This document shows positions 17,605 to 27,480 of a stretch of 64,000 bases of DNA, one piece after another. The notes under the pieces were generated by a model that was not told the origin of the DNA, made no database searches, and was given only the letters and a program-made list of their open reading frames with translations. The DNA comes from an uncultured Campylobacter sp. GTDB taxonomy: Bacteria; Campylobacterota; Campylobacteria; Campylobacterales; Campylobacteraceae. The DNA lies in assembly GCF_937980635.1 (NCBI RefSeq), contig NZ_CALJPG010000008.1, positions 62,001 to 126,000 of the forward strand, given 5' to 3'. The first letter of the stretch is position 1. Every line of letters begins with the position of its first letter. The position numbers and the translations under genes were made by a program.

Positions 17605-18840
17605 TCAGAGCTTTCCTTGTGCGTCTTTATAGACGTTTTTCACGTCGTAAACCAGCGAACCCGCGTAATCAAGCTCGAAAAATTGCTTATGCGCCACGGC
17701 GATTACGACGCAGTCAAATTTGCGCAAATCGGGCTTTTGCAGCAGATCGATGTCGTAGTACCTCTTAGCGTCGGTGGCGCTCGCCCAAGGATCATAGACG
17801 CTTACTTCGCAGCCGAAATTTTTAAGCTCGTTTATCATATCCACGACGCGCGTATTGCGGGTGTCGGGGCAGTTTTCTTTAAACGTCAGTCCCAAGATCA
17901 AGACCTTCGCGCCTTTTACCTTTTCGTCGTATTTTATCATCATCTTGACGACCTCCGTAGCGACGTAGCTTCCCATATTGTCGTTGATACGGCGGCTTGA
18001 GAGGATGATTTCAGGATGATAGCCCACCTCGGTCGCCTTCTGCGCCAGATAATACGGATCGATGCCGATGCAGTGTCCGCCCACAAGCCCCGGACGGAAG
18101 CTTAAGAAATTCCACTTCGTAGCCGCTGCGTCGATGACGTCGTTGGTGTTGATACCGAGTTTACCAAACAGGATCGCAAGCTCGTTAATAAAACCGATAT
18201 TGATGTCGCGCTGGGTGTTTTCGATCACCTTTGCGGCCTCGGCGACCTTTATGCTGCTGGCGCGAAAGGTGCCGTTTTGAAGTATGCTAAGATATACGCT
18301 ATCTACGACGTCCAAAGCCTCCGCGGTACTTGCCGAGACGATCTTTTTGATCTTAGTGACGGTGTGAATTTTATCGCCAGGATTTATCCGCTCGGGCGAA
18401 TATCCGCAGAAAAAATCGCGGTTAAATTTAAGCCCGCTCGTGCGCTGCAGCACCGGTACGCAGTCCTCCTCCGTAGCGCCCGGATAGACGGTGCTTTCAT
18501 ACACGACGATGTCGCCCTTTTTAAGCACGGCTCCGACGCTTTCGCTGGCCTTGATTAGCGGCGTAAGATCGGGGCGATTTAGCCTATCTACGGGCGTCGG
18601 CACGCACACGATATAAAAATTGCTCTGCCTCATATCATCTAGATTTGCGCTAAATTTTAGCCCGTTTTGAATCGCCGCAGCAAGCTCCTCGTCGCTAAGC
18701 TCCAGCGTGCGATCATGCCCGCCGCGCAGCTCGTCTATGCGGTCCCTAGCTACGTCAAAGCCCACCACTTCGTGCTTCGCCGCAAACGCCGCCGCCAAAG
18801 GAAGCCCCACGTAGCCAAGTCCGATTATCGCTATTTTCAT
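17605..18840 (-). CDS. UDP-N-acetyl-hexosamine / nucleotide-sugar 6-dehydrogenase
   Basis: A 411-residue nucleotide-sugar dehydrogenase of the TviB/WbpA type, which oxidises a UDP-hexosamine to its uronic acid for surface polysaccharide synthesis. I choose the ATG at 18840 (MKIAIIGLGYVGLP) over the upstream one at 18861, because a GAGGG ribosome site precedes it. The NAD-binding start, the CVPTPVD segment, the YESTVYPGATEE segment and the catalytic cysteine in GGHCIGIDPYYL are all present. It is a lone gene here, with no glycan cluster beside it. Confidence 0.9.
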   Translation of the reverse strand: MKIAIIGLGYVGLPLAAAFAAKHEVVGFDVARDRIDELRGGHDRTLELSDEELAAAIQNGLKFSANLDDMRQSNFYIVCVPTPVDRLNRPDLTPLIKASESVGAVLKKGDIVVYESTVYPGATEEDCVPVLQRTSGLKFNRDFFCGYSPERINPGDKIHTVTKIKKIVSASTAEALDVVDSVYLSILQNGTFRASSIKVAEAAKVIENTQRDINIGFINELAILFGKLGINTNDVIDAAATKWNFLSFRPGLVGGHCIGIDPYYLAQKATEVGYHPEIILSSRRINDNMGSYVATEVVKMMIKYDEKVKGAKVLILGLTFKENCPDTRNTRVVDMINELKNFGCEVSVYDPWASATDAKRYYDIDLLQKPDLRKFDCVVIAVAHKQFFELDYAGSLVYDVKNVYKDAQGKL

Positions 18841-18861
18841 TTTTCCCTCATTTGCTTTCAT

Positions 18862-19325
18862 ATTTTCCTCTTTTCTTTACGTTAAATTTCATCGTTAAAT
18901 TCCGCTCTCAAACTCGCTAAATTTCATGCTCGCATTGCGCGTCTTAAAACTTAACGCTGCAAGCTCGCTCGCCATTTTGCTTGCGTTACTTGCGCGGCGG
19001 CAAATTTAAAATTTTGTCGTGATACAGAATTTTACGCCGCGGCAAAATTTCGTATTGTGATAAAAATTCGCTGCCTTAGCGCAGTAAGCGGCGCCATGCA
19101 AAATTTCAAGCCGTGATAAAATTTTACTACCGCGCCAAAATCCCGCGTTACGATAAAATTCCATCACCGTACCGTTAAAATTTTGCGCCGATAAATTCTA
19201 TGCCGCCAAAATTCCGCGCCGTAAAATTTAAACGCCGTAAAATTTCAAAAAGCCGCGCCTAATTCCACGAATTTTCGTCGCCGCAAGCCGCAAAATTTCA
19301 AAAAACCTCGCGAAATTTAGCAAAT
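18862..19325. repeat. Non-coding array of RAATTY words
   Basis: About 460 bases without a gene. From 19000 on, AT words such as TAAAATTTC, TAAAATTCC and AAAATTTTA alternate with GC-rich pieces (GCCGTGA, CCGCGCC) every 15-25 bases, giving a degenerate repeat. No hairpin with a T-run and no RNA gene was seen. Confidence 0.55.
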
Positions 19326-21146
19326 TTAATCTTTAATTTCAACTGCCTCATCCTTGATTTCGACCTTTTGCGTGGCGTTTGCGTCGGCTGCGGGCTTTAG
19401 ATAGCCCTCCTCAATCAAAATTCCTACCGCCCGCTTAAAGATCGGCAGCGCATTTTGAGCGGCGTAGTAGCTGCCCCTTTTAGGCTCGCGCACCAAAACG
19501 CCGATCGTGTAGCTGGTGTCCGCGTCGTTGGCAAAGCCGAAAAACGAGCTGTTATAGGCGCTCGAATAGCCGCCTCCCTTGGCGATGCGCGCAGTGCCCG
19601 TCTTGCCACCGATTTGCAGCCCCGCCACTCGCCCCTTACGCCCCGTGCCACTCTCAACCGTTTTGATTAAAATTCCTTTTATTACATCAGCGGTAGGTTT
19701 AGAGATGACCTGGCGGGTTTCACTTTCGTTGACGATGTAAGTTTTGCCGTTATTTTCGAGATTTTCGACTAGGCGCGGGCTAATCATGACGCCGCCGTTG
19801 TTAAAGACGGTATAGGCATTGAGCATCTGAAGGAAGGTCATCTGCGCACCGTAGCCGTAGCTGATCGTGGCTTTGTAAATTTTATTATTCAGGCTTTTGA
19901 TGCTTGGGATATTTCCACTTTGCTCATACGGCAGATCAATGCCCGTTTTTTGCGACATACCAAAGTTCATAAGCCCGTCATAAATAGCCTGCCCCTCCAG
20001 TCGCTCTGAAATTTTAATCATTCCTATGTTTGAGCTGTGGATAATGATCTCCTCGCCGCTCATCTGCTTAGCCGGGTGCGTGTCGCGGATCGTGCGAGTA
20101 CCAAGCTTATAGCTGCCGTTATAGGTGTTGATGATCTCGCCCGGTTTGACGGCTTTGGCATCATAGGCGATTGCGAAAATTATCGGCTTCATAATCGAGC
20201 CCACTTCGTAGGCGTATTCGCTCGCGGTAAAATTTAAATTCTTAAGATCGTTTTTTGTTATATTTGAGGGATCATAGCGGGCATTGGTCGCGAGGGATAA
20301 AATTTTGCCCGTTTTGGAGTTCATAATGCCTACCACGATTTCTCGCGCATCGTAATTATCAGAGCCCTCATCGCTTAGGTGCTCTATCTTTCTTTGCAGC
20401 GTTAGTGGCACGCTTAAACGGACGTTATAGCCGTCGATCCTGCCCGTTTTTTTGCTACTGCGCTCTAGAATGATATTGCCGCCGATATCGCGCGGACCCA
20501 CGATAAACTCATCTCTAACCGGCGCTAGATAATACTCATAGTACTTCTCGATCCCCTTAATTCCGCTAACCTTGGTGATACCATCAACCTCTTTTTTATT
20601 GATATAGCCGATTAACGGAGTGAGCGAATCGCCGACATTGTAACTGCGCTTTTCGCCGCTTTCGCTCACGCTCATGCGGATAGGCGGATTTAGCCTGCCG
20701 TTTGAGCCCATAAAGCTAACGAATACCTTTTTTAAATTTAGCTTATACGCAAGCTCTTTTAGATGCACGGCGGTTTTGGCGTCGATTTTATACGACAGCA
20801 CGGTCGTACCGCTAGAGCCCTCGATCGCGCTTTTGACACGCTTTTCGCTATCGCCCGTATAGATGCAATAAAGCCGCACGAAAAGATCAAGCTTGTTTTT
20901 ATCGATGCTGCGTGCATCGACGCTAACTTTGTAGAGTTTGACGGAATTTGCCGCGACGTAGTTGTCTTTTGCGATTATCGCGCCGCGGATCGCGCTGTTG
21001 GTTTCGTTGACGTCCAGACGCGGTAACTTGCGCTCGGTGCTGCCCCAAAAATATAAAATCGCCAAAAATACAAAAAGCGCCGCCGGCACGAATATAAACA
21101 TCACGATAATCATACCGACTGAGGAGCTTTTATCTCTTTGCCACAT
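19326..21146 (-). CDS. ftsI: Division-type penicillin-binding protein 2/3
   Basis: A 606-residue class B transpeptidase that cross-links peptidoglycan at the septum. A membrane anchor lies at 11-34; a dimerisation-type region follows; and the transpeptidase motifs are SIMK (Ser317, Lys320), SSN (371-373) and KTG (515-517). The VESGTGRKG segment before KTG is typical of FtsI. The C-terminus ends in an acidic, repeated VEIKD tail. The division role is inferred from family membership; a class B elongation enzyme is less likely given the sequence around KTG. Confidence 0.88.
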   Translation of the reverse strand: MWQRDKSSSVGMIIVMFIFVPAALFVFLAILYFWGSTERKLPRLDVNETNSAIRGAIIAKDNYVAANSVKLYKVSVDARSIDKNKLDLFVRLYCIYTGDSEKRVKSAIEGSSGTTVLSYKIDAKTAVHLKELAYKLNLKKVFVSFMGSNGRLNPPIRMSVSESGEKRSYNVGDSLTPLIGYINKKEVDGITKVSGIKGIEKYYEYYLAPVRDEFIVGPRDIGGNIILERSSKKTGRIDGYNVRLSVPLTLQRKIEHLSDEGSDNYDAREIVVGIMNSKTGKILSLATNARYDPSNITKNDLKNLNFTASEYAYEVGSIMKPIIFAIAYDAKAVKPGEIINTYNGSYKLGTRTIRDTHPAKQMSGEEIIIHSSNIGMIKISERLEGQAIYDGLMNFGMSQKTGIDLPYEQSGNIPSIKSLNNKIYKATISYGYGAQMTFLQMLNAYTVFNNGGVMISPRLVENLENNGKTYIVNESETRQVISKPTADVIKGILIKTVESGTGRKGRVAGLQIGGKTGTARIAKGGGYSSAYNSSFFGFANDADTSYTIGVLVREPKRGSYYAAQNALPIFKRAVGILIEEGYLKPAADANATQKVEIKDEAVEIKD

Positions 21147-21208
21147 CTTATTTCTTTAAAATTCTAAATTTCGCGCGTTTTTCGTGCTGCCGCATCTCAA
21201 GCTTTGAC

Positions 21209-21892
21209 TCAATGCTGCGCTCCGCGCGGAACTTTAAGATCCGCGAAGCGCTCAAAGCCGCTATCTTGCGCGCTAAGCTCAGCAAATAGAGCAAGGAATT
21301 CCGCTCGCGGCATCTCTTTAGCACCCATAAATTTCAGATGCTCGTTCATAATCTGACAATCGATTAAAAAGCCGAAATTTGCAAGCACCTCACAAAGCCT
21401 AATCAGCGCTACTTTTGAAGCGTTGCTCTTTAGACTCAGCATACTCTCGCCGCAAAACACACGCCCAAAAATTAGCCCGTATAGCCCACCCACAAGCTCG
21501 CCGTCCTCGTATGTCTCGACGCTGTGAGCGTAGCCGTCTGCTGCTAAACGCGAGTAAGCCTGCACGATCTGCTCGCTGATCCACGTGCCGTCGCTCTCTT
21601 TTTTTCGTACGTCTTTGCAGCGCTCGATGAAGCCCTTAAAATTCGCGTCAAATTTTACTTCATATCGCTTCAGATAGGGCTTGATGGACTTTTGCACGCG
21701 CACTTCGCGCGGATCAAGCACTGCGCGCGGATCGGGCGACCACCATAAAATCGGCTCATCCTCGTTAAACCACGGAAATATCCCTGCGCTATAAGCGCTA
21801 AGCAAGCAATCCTCGCTCAGATCGCCGCCACTTGCAAGCGGCGCAAAACCGGGCGCATCCATGGGATCTGGAAAATCGTAAAATCGAGCCAT
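21209..21892 (-). CDS. aat: Leucyl/phenylalanyl-tRNA-protein transferase
   Basis: A 227-residue transferase that adds Leu or Phe to proteins with N-terminal Arg or Lys, making them N-degron substrates for ClpS-ClpAP. Marks are AYSAGIFPWFNEDEPILWWS, ESDGTWISEQIVQAY and GESMLSLKSNASK. It starts one base inside the stop of clpA (TAATG), so the N-degron transferase, ClpA and ClpS lie in one unit, which fits their shared pathway. Confidence 0.97.
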   Translation of the reverse strand: MARFYDFPDPMDAPGFAPLASGGDLSEDCLLSAYSAGIFPWFNEDEPILWWSPDPRAVLDPREVRVQKSIKPYLKRYEVKFDANFKGFIERCKDVRKKESDGTWISEQIVQAYSRLAADGYAHSVETYEDGELVGGLYGLIFGRVFCGESMLSLKSNASKVALIRLCEVLANFGFLIDCQIMNEHLKFMGAKEMPRAEFLALFAELSAQDSGFERFADLKVPRGAQH

Positions 21893-24273
21893 TATTTAAC
21901 GACACTGCTTTGAGCTAGTGCAGGTTGCTTTTTTTCTATCTGTGGCAAAGGCGTAGAAGCAAAGCTAAAGCTTAGCTCGCCATCTTTTACGCTCACGCTA
22001 ACTAAGCCGCCCTCTTGCAGCGCGCCAAAAAGCAGCTCGCCGCTTATATGATCACTGATCTGCGAGCTGATCTCGCGCTTTAGGTTTCGCGCGCCAAACT
22101 CGTCCGAATAGCCGCGCGAGATAATCAAATCTTTTGCTTCCTTGTTTAGACTAATCTTTACGTTTTTTAGCTGCGACTCTAGCTCGCCGATAGTTTTATC
22201 CACGATCTTTTCTAAAATTTCGCCGCTTAAGCGGTTAAAATTTATGATTTTATCGATGCGGTTGCGAAATTCCGGCGCAAAAAAGCTTCTTATGGCGCTA
22301 TCTACTTTATAGCTCTCATCCTTTGTAAATCCGACCTGCGGCGCTTCTTTCGTACCTAAATTCGACGTCATTATTATGATCGTATTTTTAAAATCGGTCG
22401 TAACGCCGTTATTATCGGTAAGGCTTGCGTTATCGAAAATTCCTAAAAAAATATTCGTCATGCTAGGATGAGCTTTTTCTACCTCATCAAATAAAATGAC
22501 GCTGTAGGGGTGCTTTTTGATGTTGTTTGTTAAAATTCCACCGTTTTCAAAGCCCACGTATCCGGGAGGTGCTCCGATGAGCCTAGAAACGCTGTGAGCT
22601 TCCATATATTCGCTCATATCATAGCGCTCAAAATGCACTCCAAGCTGCGCGGCTAAGACCTTGGCTAGCTCACTTTTGCCCACACCGCTGCTACCTGCAA
22701 ATAAAAATACGCCGATTGGGGAGCTTGCGCCTCCAAGCCCGGCGTAAGAGCGCAAAAGTGCCTTGCAAAGGCTGCTAACCGCTTCATCTTGACCGAAAAT
22801 TTCACGCTTGATATTGGCTTCCAGATTTTTTAGTACCTGTTTATTATCGACGCTACTGCTTAAATTTGCAATATTCGCGCTAATCGAAAGCGTATTTACC
22901 AAATCGTCCTTACTGATTTCAAGCGGAGCTTCGTGCGGTTTAAACGCAAAGCTAGCGCCCACCTCGTCGATGAGATCAATGGCGCTGTCGGGAAGGAATT
23001 TATCGCTTTGATATTTTTTAGCAAGCGTTACGCTATCTCGCAAAATTTCGTCGCTAAATTTTACGCCGTGAAATTCCTCATATTTTTTGGCTACGCCTTT
23101 TAAAATTTCGACGCTATCGTCAATGCTAGGCTCGCTCACGTCGATTTTGCAAAACCTGCGGCTAAGCGCTTTATCCTGCGAAAACGAGCGATATTCGCCG
23201 TATGTAGTAGCGCCGATGACCGATAGCTCGCCGCTTGCAAGCGAAGGTTTTAGGATGTTTGACATATCAAGTTCGTTGCGATTGCCCGTGCCTGCACCAA
23301 CGATCGTGTGAATTTCATCGATAAATAAAATCGCGTTTTGATTAGCGCTAAACTCGTCTATGAGATCTTTTAGTCTCTCTTCAAACTCCCCACGCAGCGT
23401 AGTTCCTGCGATCAGCGCGCCAGCATCAAGGGCGTAAATTACCTTATTTTTTAGCTTCTCTGGCACTTCGCCGCGGACGATTTTTAGCGCGATACCCTCG
23501 ATGATCGCGGTTTTACCAACTCCTGCTTCGCCCACTAAGATCGGATTGTTTTTCTTGCGGCGACAGAGGGTTTGCAGCGTCTTTTCGATCTCTTTTTCGC
23601 GTCCGATGAGTGGATCGATCTTACCCTCAAGTGCGATTTTATTGAGGTTTGCTGTATAAAGCGAGCTAGGCGAATCCTTTTTAATATCGCGCTCGTTTAT
23701 CGCGTCCTTTTCGCCCTCAAACGCAGGCTCAAATTCCGTATTCTGCCACTGCCTACGGCTTTCGTCGTAATTCATCGCATGCGTGATATCATCGATATCG
23801 TATGAGTTTAGCTTAATCGCTGCGGCTTCGTCGCGAGAAACGACCTCGTCGCGGTGATCGAAAGCGGATTTGTACTTTCGCACGATGAGTTCAAAAATCG
23901 CGGCATTGATACCGTAGTGATTTAAAATTTTAGTGCAGTCGTTTTCCTTATCATTTAGAATTTTAAGCATAAAATCAAGCTCGTTTTTAGGCTCTTTAGC
24001 ATTATTTAATTCAGTATAGAACTGCTTAAATTCTATCGTCTGCGCCGGAGCCTTGCCGCTTGATTTAGGCATCATATCCAAAAGCCCGCCCAGATTATCC
24101 AAGATATTTAGGTAGTTAATATCCGGAATTTCTTTAGCAATGAGCCCATGAAAGGGCTTATTGTATTTAAAAATCGCATAAACTACGTGCGAAGTAGTAA
24201 TGTATTCGTCCTCGCCGTCATTTGCGACGCTGATTGCTTGTTCAAAATGTTTGTTTAAAAAAAATCCTATCAT
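21892..24273 (-). CDS. clpA: ATP-dependent Clp protease ATP-binding subunit ClpA
   Basis: A 793-residue AAA+ unfoldase that feeds substrates to ClpP. It has the N-terminal double Clp repeat, AAA-1 with Walker A GEAGVGKTAI (near 250) and Walker B LFIDEIHT, and AAA-2 with GSSGVGKSELAK (near 530) and an arginine-finger region, but no middle coiled domain, which separates ClpA from ClpB/ClpC. It is preceded by clpS with a 15-base gap and followed by aat. Confidence 0.97.
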   Translation of the reverse strand: MIGFFLNKHFEQAISVANDGEDEYITTSHVVYAIFKYNKPFHGLIAKEIPDINYLNILDNLGGLLDMMPKSSGKAPAQTIEFKQFYTELNNAKEPKNELDFMLKILNDKENDCTKILNHYGINAAIFELIVRKYKSAFDHRDEVVSRDEAAAIKLNSYDIDDITHAMNYDESRRQWQNTEFEPAFEGEKDAINERDIKKDSPSSLYTANLNKIALEGKIDPLIGREKEIEKTLQTLCRRKKNNPILVGEAGVGKTAIIEGIALKIVRGEVPEKLKNKVIYALDAGALIAGTTLRGEFEERLKDLIDEFSANQNAILFIDEIHTIVGAGTGNRNELDMSNILKPSLASGELSVIGATTYGEYRSFSQDKALSRRFCKIDVSEPSIDDSVEILKGVAKKYEEFHGVKFSDEILRDSVTLAKKYQSDKFLPDSAIDLIDEVGASFAFKPHEAPLEISKDDLVNTLSISANIANLSSSVDNKQVLKNLEANIKREIFGQDEAVSSLCKALLRSYAGLGGASSPIGVFLFAGSSGVGKSELAKVLAAQLGVHFERYDMSEYMEAHSVSRLIGAPPGYVGFENGGILTNNIKKHPYSVILFDEVEKAHPSMTNIFLGIFDNASLTDNNGVTTDFKNTIIIMTSNLGTKEAPQVGFTKDESYKVDSAIRSFFAPEFRNRIDKIINFNRLSGEILEKIVDKTIGELESQLKNVKISLNKEAKDLIISRGYSDEFGARNLKREISSQISDHISGELLFGALQEGGLVSVSVKDGELSFSFASTPLPQIEKKQPALAQSSVVK

Positions 24274-24288
24274 TGCTTTCCTTTAAAT

Positions 24289-24594
24289 TTAATCCTCTTC
24301 GATCTCACATCTAAGAGGGAATCCTGCGGCCTTTGCCGCTTGTAAAACCGCTTGTTGCTTGCACTCGGCTATCTCTTTGGGATACGCGCCGCAAACCGCG
24401 CGACCCTGCTTATGAACTTTCATCATTAAATCTACGGCGTCGTTAAAGTTTTTGGCGAAAATCTCCATCAAAATATAAACCACGAAATCCATCGTCGTCA
24501 CGTCGTCGTTTAGTAAAATCACCTTATACGGGCGAGGCACGAAAGATTTTGTTTTGGCGCGAGTGCGAATCTGCACGCCGGTTTTAGTTGCCAT
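24289..24594 (-). CDS. clpS: ClpS adaptor
   Basis: A 101-residue adaptor that binds N-degron proteins and the N-domain of ClpA. The core YKVILLNDDVTTMDFVVYIL and the acidic-pocket residues (NDD) plus VHKQGRAVCG are clear. The stop lies 15 bases before clpA; the start overlaps the thioredoxin-like gene by 11 bases. The C-terminal RCEIEED tail matches the family. Confidence 0.97.
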   Translation of the reverse strand: MATKTGVQIRTRAKTKSFVPRPYKVILLNDDVTTMDFVVYILMEIFAKNFNDAVDLMMKVHKQGRAVCGAYPKEIAECKQQAVLQAAKAAGFPLRCEIEED

Positions 24595-25282
24595 TTTTTA
24601 TCCTGGCGATATCGCTTTTTATCACATCGGTATCGACCATGCCTAAGTAATACGGCTTGCCCCGCTCATCGCCCTCGTTAATGTCGGTAAGCCTTTGATA
24701 TTTTCCGTCTTTAAGCACCACCTTAAAAGGGATCGAAAGCGCGTGGCGATAATCGATGTCGCTTAAAATTTGACCCACTATGCGCTCGTTTTGTTTTGAA
24801 TTGGAGATGAAATAATATGCGTTAAACTTTTTCGTAAAATTTTCGATCACCTGCGCATCGGTAATATCCTCAAAATAAATCAAGCCGACCATCAGAAAAT
24901 CCGCGGAATTTTTTAGCTGAAAGTCCATCAAATGCGGCGCTTCGATGCGGCACGGCTGGCAGTACGTACCGAAAATATCAAACATTAAAATTTTATCGCT
25001 GTCCGCGAGCTTAAAGCCCTTTTCTGTCCGCTCAATCGTTACCTCGCCGCCTACGACGCTTTTAAGCGTAAATCGTTCGCCCGTTTTAAACGGCGTAAAA
25101 GCTACCTCCTCGCCGCTCTCTCCGCCAATACGCTCGCCATTTTTATCTTGAGCGGAATTTTTTGCCATCTGATTCTCACTCGCGGTAGGATCTACGCCAG
25201 CAGAGCCCGTCTTTTTCTGCGAATCATCTCCGCAGCCGCTTAAGACAAAAATCGCCAAACATAATAGTAAAAATTTCTTCAT
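24584..25282 (-). CDS. TlpA-like thioredoxin lipoprotein
   Basis: A 232-residue lipoprotein: signal peptide with lipobox LSGC (Cys17), a polar low-complexity linker (about 20-58), then a thioredoxin fold with the active site CQPC (108-111) after FDIFGTY. It is probably a thiol oxidoreductase held in the periplasm by the lipid anchor. Overlap with clpS places it at the head of the clpS-clpA-aat unit, an order I recall from C. jejuni. The redox partner is unknown. Confidence 0.85.
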   Translation of the reverse strand: MKKFLLLCLAIFVLSGCGDDSQKKTGSAGVDPTASENQMAKNSAQDKNGERIGGESGEEVAFTPFKTGERFTLKSVVGGEVTIERTEKGFKLADSDKILMFDIFGTYCQPCRIEAPHLMDFQLKNSADFLMVGLIYFEDITDAQVIENFTKKFNAYYFISNSKQNERIVGQILSDIDYRHALSIPFKVVLKDGKYQRLTDINEGDERGKPYYLGMVDTDVIKSDIARIKNGN

Positions 25283-25337
25283 TGCATTTCCTTCGGGTTT
25301 AAATTTAAGCCCGCATTTTAACCAAAGTTTTGTGAAT

Positions 25338-25802
25338 TTAAAATGAATGCTTGTCGTATCGCTTCATCGCGCTTTGCGCTTCGCGGTCGGCTTCCTTGCG
25401 CTTTAGCGATTCGCGCTTATCGTGCAGATTTTTGCCACTAGCCAAAGCGATACGCGCCTTTACGCGGTTTTTATCATTGAGATACAGCGACAAAACCACG
25501 ATGGTAAGGCCCTCTTTGCTAACCGCGCCAAGCAGCTTGTCGATCTGCTTTCTGTGCATCAAAAGCTTTCGCACTGCCCCTTCGTCTGGACGAAAGTGGG
25601 CGTTGGTGCTTTCAAGATAGCTGATATGGGCGTTTAGCAAAAACAGCTCGCCGCGGATCACGCGACAGAAGCTATCTTTGAGATTGCCCCTGCCCGCTCG
25701 CAGAGCTTTGACCTCGCTGCCCTTTAGCACGATGCCCGCTTCAAAGCTTTCAAGTATCGTAAAATCGTGAAATGCCTTGCGATTTTTACTCAGTTCTTTC
25801 AT
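25338..25802 (-). CDS. smpB: SsrA-binding protein
   Basis: A 154-residue SmpB that binds tmRNA and delivers it to stalled ribosomes. The family marks are FHDFTILESFEAGIVLKGSEVK, the AHISYL and RKLLMHRKQI segments, and a basic C-terminal tail (KRESLKRKEADREAQS then RYDKHSF) that enters the mRNA channel. No ssrA (tmRNA) gene was recognised in the window. Confidence 0.97.
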   Translation of the reverse strand: MKELSKNRKAFHDFTILESFEAGIVLKGSEVKALRAGRGNLKDSFCRVIRGELFLLNAHISYLESTNAHFRPDEGAVRKLLMHRKQIDKLLGAVSKEGLTIVVLSLYLNDKNRVKARIALASGKNLHDKRESLKRKEADREAQSAMKRYDKHSF

Positions 25803-25928
25803 CTTTTTCCTTCTAAATTTGACCCTAAGCTTAGCCCGTTTTTGCTTAAATTTAAAAGCGGGCGAGCGAAATTTTAAATTTTATCTTTAAATTTAGCTTT
25901 TAAATTTTAACCGCGCGCCTTGGAATTC

Positions 25929-26672
25929 TTATTTTAAGAAAAACACGCTGCTGCCGCTGCCGCTTAGAAACATATCGCGATACTTGCTCATCTGCGGATA
26001 TAGCTTTATGCACGGCGCGAAAAGATCATTTAACGTAAAGCCGTCATATCGCGCTAGCAGCTGCTCACTGCTTAAACGCAACATCTCTTGCGCCTGCGCG
26101 GCGTTTATATTTTGCATAAAGCTTGCGCGAAACTCATTATAAACCGCGCCGGTGGAGCAAAAGATCGCGGGCGTTAAAATTTCGATCGCCGGCAAGAGGT
26201 CCTCGAAAGGCTCGATGATCTCGCCGATGCCGCGCACGTTTGCGGCCTCCAGCCCGCTAACAAAAAACGCGACGTCTGCGCCGATATTTTGCGCGATCGC
26301 TATAAGCCGCTCGCGCGGAATTTTTAAGCTTAATTCTTCGTTCGCAAGCCGCAAAAACGCCGCCGCATCGCTACTGCCGCCTCCAAGACCCGCACCGATC
26401 GGAATATGTTTTTTAAGCACGATCTTGTGCGAGCTGAAAAAATCCGCAAGCTCGCGCGCAAAGCCCGCCCGCTCAAGCGCCGCCTTGGCCTTTAAAATTA
26501 TATTATTTGTGATCTGCGCGGCGCCGCATTCAAGCGCAAAGCTGCTCGCGCGCTCGAAGCTTATCTCATCAAACAGCTCCTTGCGCAGCACGAAGCGCGA
26601 GGCGATCTCGTGGTAGCCGCCGCGCGTGCCGACGACTTTTAAAAAAACATTGATCTTTGCATAGGCTTTCAA
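25929..26672 (-). CDS. ispE: 4-diphosphocytidyl-2-C-methyl-D-erythritol kinase
   Basis: A 247-residue GHMP kinase of the MEP pathway of isoprenoid synthesis. The start MKAYAKINVFLKV and the ATP loop PIGAGLGGGSSDAAAFL are typical; ADVAFFVSG and a final FLSGSGSSVFFL match the family, slightly shorter than the usual 270-300 residues. In C. jejuni csrA lies between truB and ispE, but here the upstream 808 bases hold no csrA. Confidence 0.93.
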   Translation of the reverse strand: MKAYAKINVFLKVVGTRGGYHEIASRFVLRKELFDEISFERASSFALECGAAQITNNIILKAKAALERAGFARELADFFSSHKIVLKKHIPIGAGLGGGSSDAAAFLRLANEELSLKIPRERLIAIAQNIGADVAFFVSGLEAANVRGIGEIIEPFEDLLPAIEILTPAIFCSTGAVYNEFRASFMQNINAAQAQEMLRLSSEQLLARYDGFTLNDLFAPCIKLYPQMSKYRDMFLSGSGSSVFFLK

Positions 26673-27480
26673 AATTTTACTCCTTCTGCGCTTTGGCGCG
26701 CTTGCGTTAAATTTAGCTCACGGCAAGCCCATCTAACGCGATTAAAATTTCAATCCGCGCGCGAGTTAAATTTCAGCCTGCGGCACGCCCCGTCCAGTGC
26801 AATCAAAATTTAAAACTGCGTGCCGTGAAGTGCGCGCCGCGGAATTTAACCCGCGATCGTGGCGCCCGATACGTAAATTTTATAAAGCGCGGAAATTTAA
26901 ATCTGCGACGCATGCGGCGGAATTTCAATCCGCGGCGCAAATCTATCTTAGCGATTAAAATTCCAAGCCAGCAAAATTCTAGCTGCGCTGCGCTAAGTCG
27001 TAAATTTAACTTAACGGTACGCCGCCCGCTGCAAAATCAAACCCGTCGGCGCGTACATGCACCGCCGCGAGCTAGAATTTCATTCGACACAGGCCGCTTG
27101 CTGCGCCGCGATAAGGTCCAACCTGCGCGCTTTTTAAATCGCGAAATTTTAATCGCGCGGCGCGTCGTCATCGCGCACCGAAAAGCAAATCAAAACGCCG
27201 TTCCGCCGCGTTTAAATTTACCCTCACGGATTTATTTCTTTTCACAAGCGAGCGTCGCCTGCCTAGCCGCATTTAAATTTTAAATTTACTCCGCCCGATG
27301 CCGATCTGCGATCTGTGCGCAACGAAAAAGCGTGATCGCTCGCCCGCTGCTCCGCACGATAAAATTTAACCGCGCAGGGCGGCGTCCTATGCGAGCAAAT
27401 TTAAAACGCGCCGTATTTATGATCGCTTCAAAATTTCAAACTCGAACCGCCAAAATTCCGCCGCAGGCTGGAGCCGCTGA
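26673..27480. repeat. 808-base gap at the csrA position, RAATTY-rich
   Basis: Between the truB stop and the ispE start lies no gene I can support. csrA (about 70-75 residues, starting MLILTRK-like) should be on the minus strand here by comparison with C. jejuni, but no such frame is present on that strand. The DNA is a degenerate repeat in which AAATTT/GAATTT words alternate with GC-rich pieces every 15-25 bases. A 152-codon plus-strand frame (26825-27283) is Arg/Lys-rich and looks like a by-product of the repeats. Confidence 0.6.

Noticed and set aside
26825..27283. 152-codon plus-strand frame in the csrA gap
   Set aside because: It is Arg/Asn-rich, has no ribosome site, and follows the repeat words of the gap; it looks like an open frame by chance.
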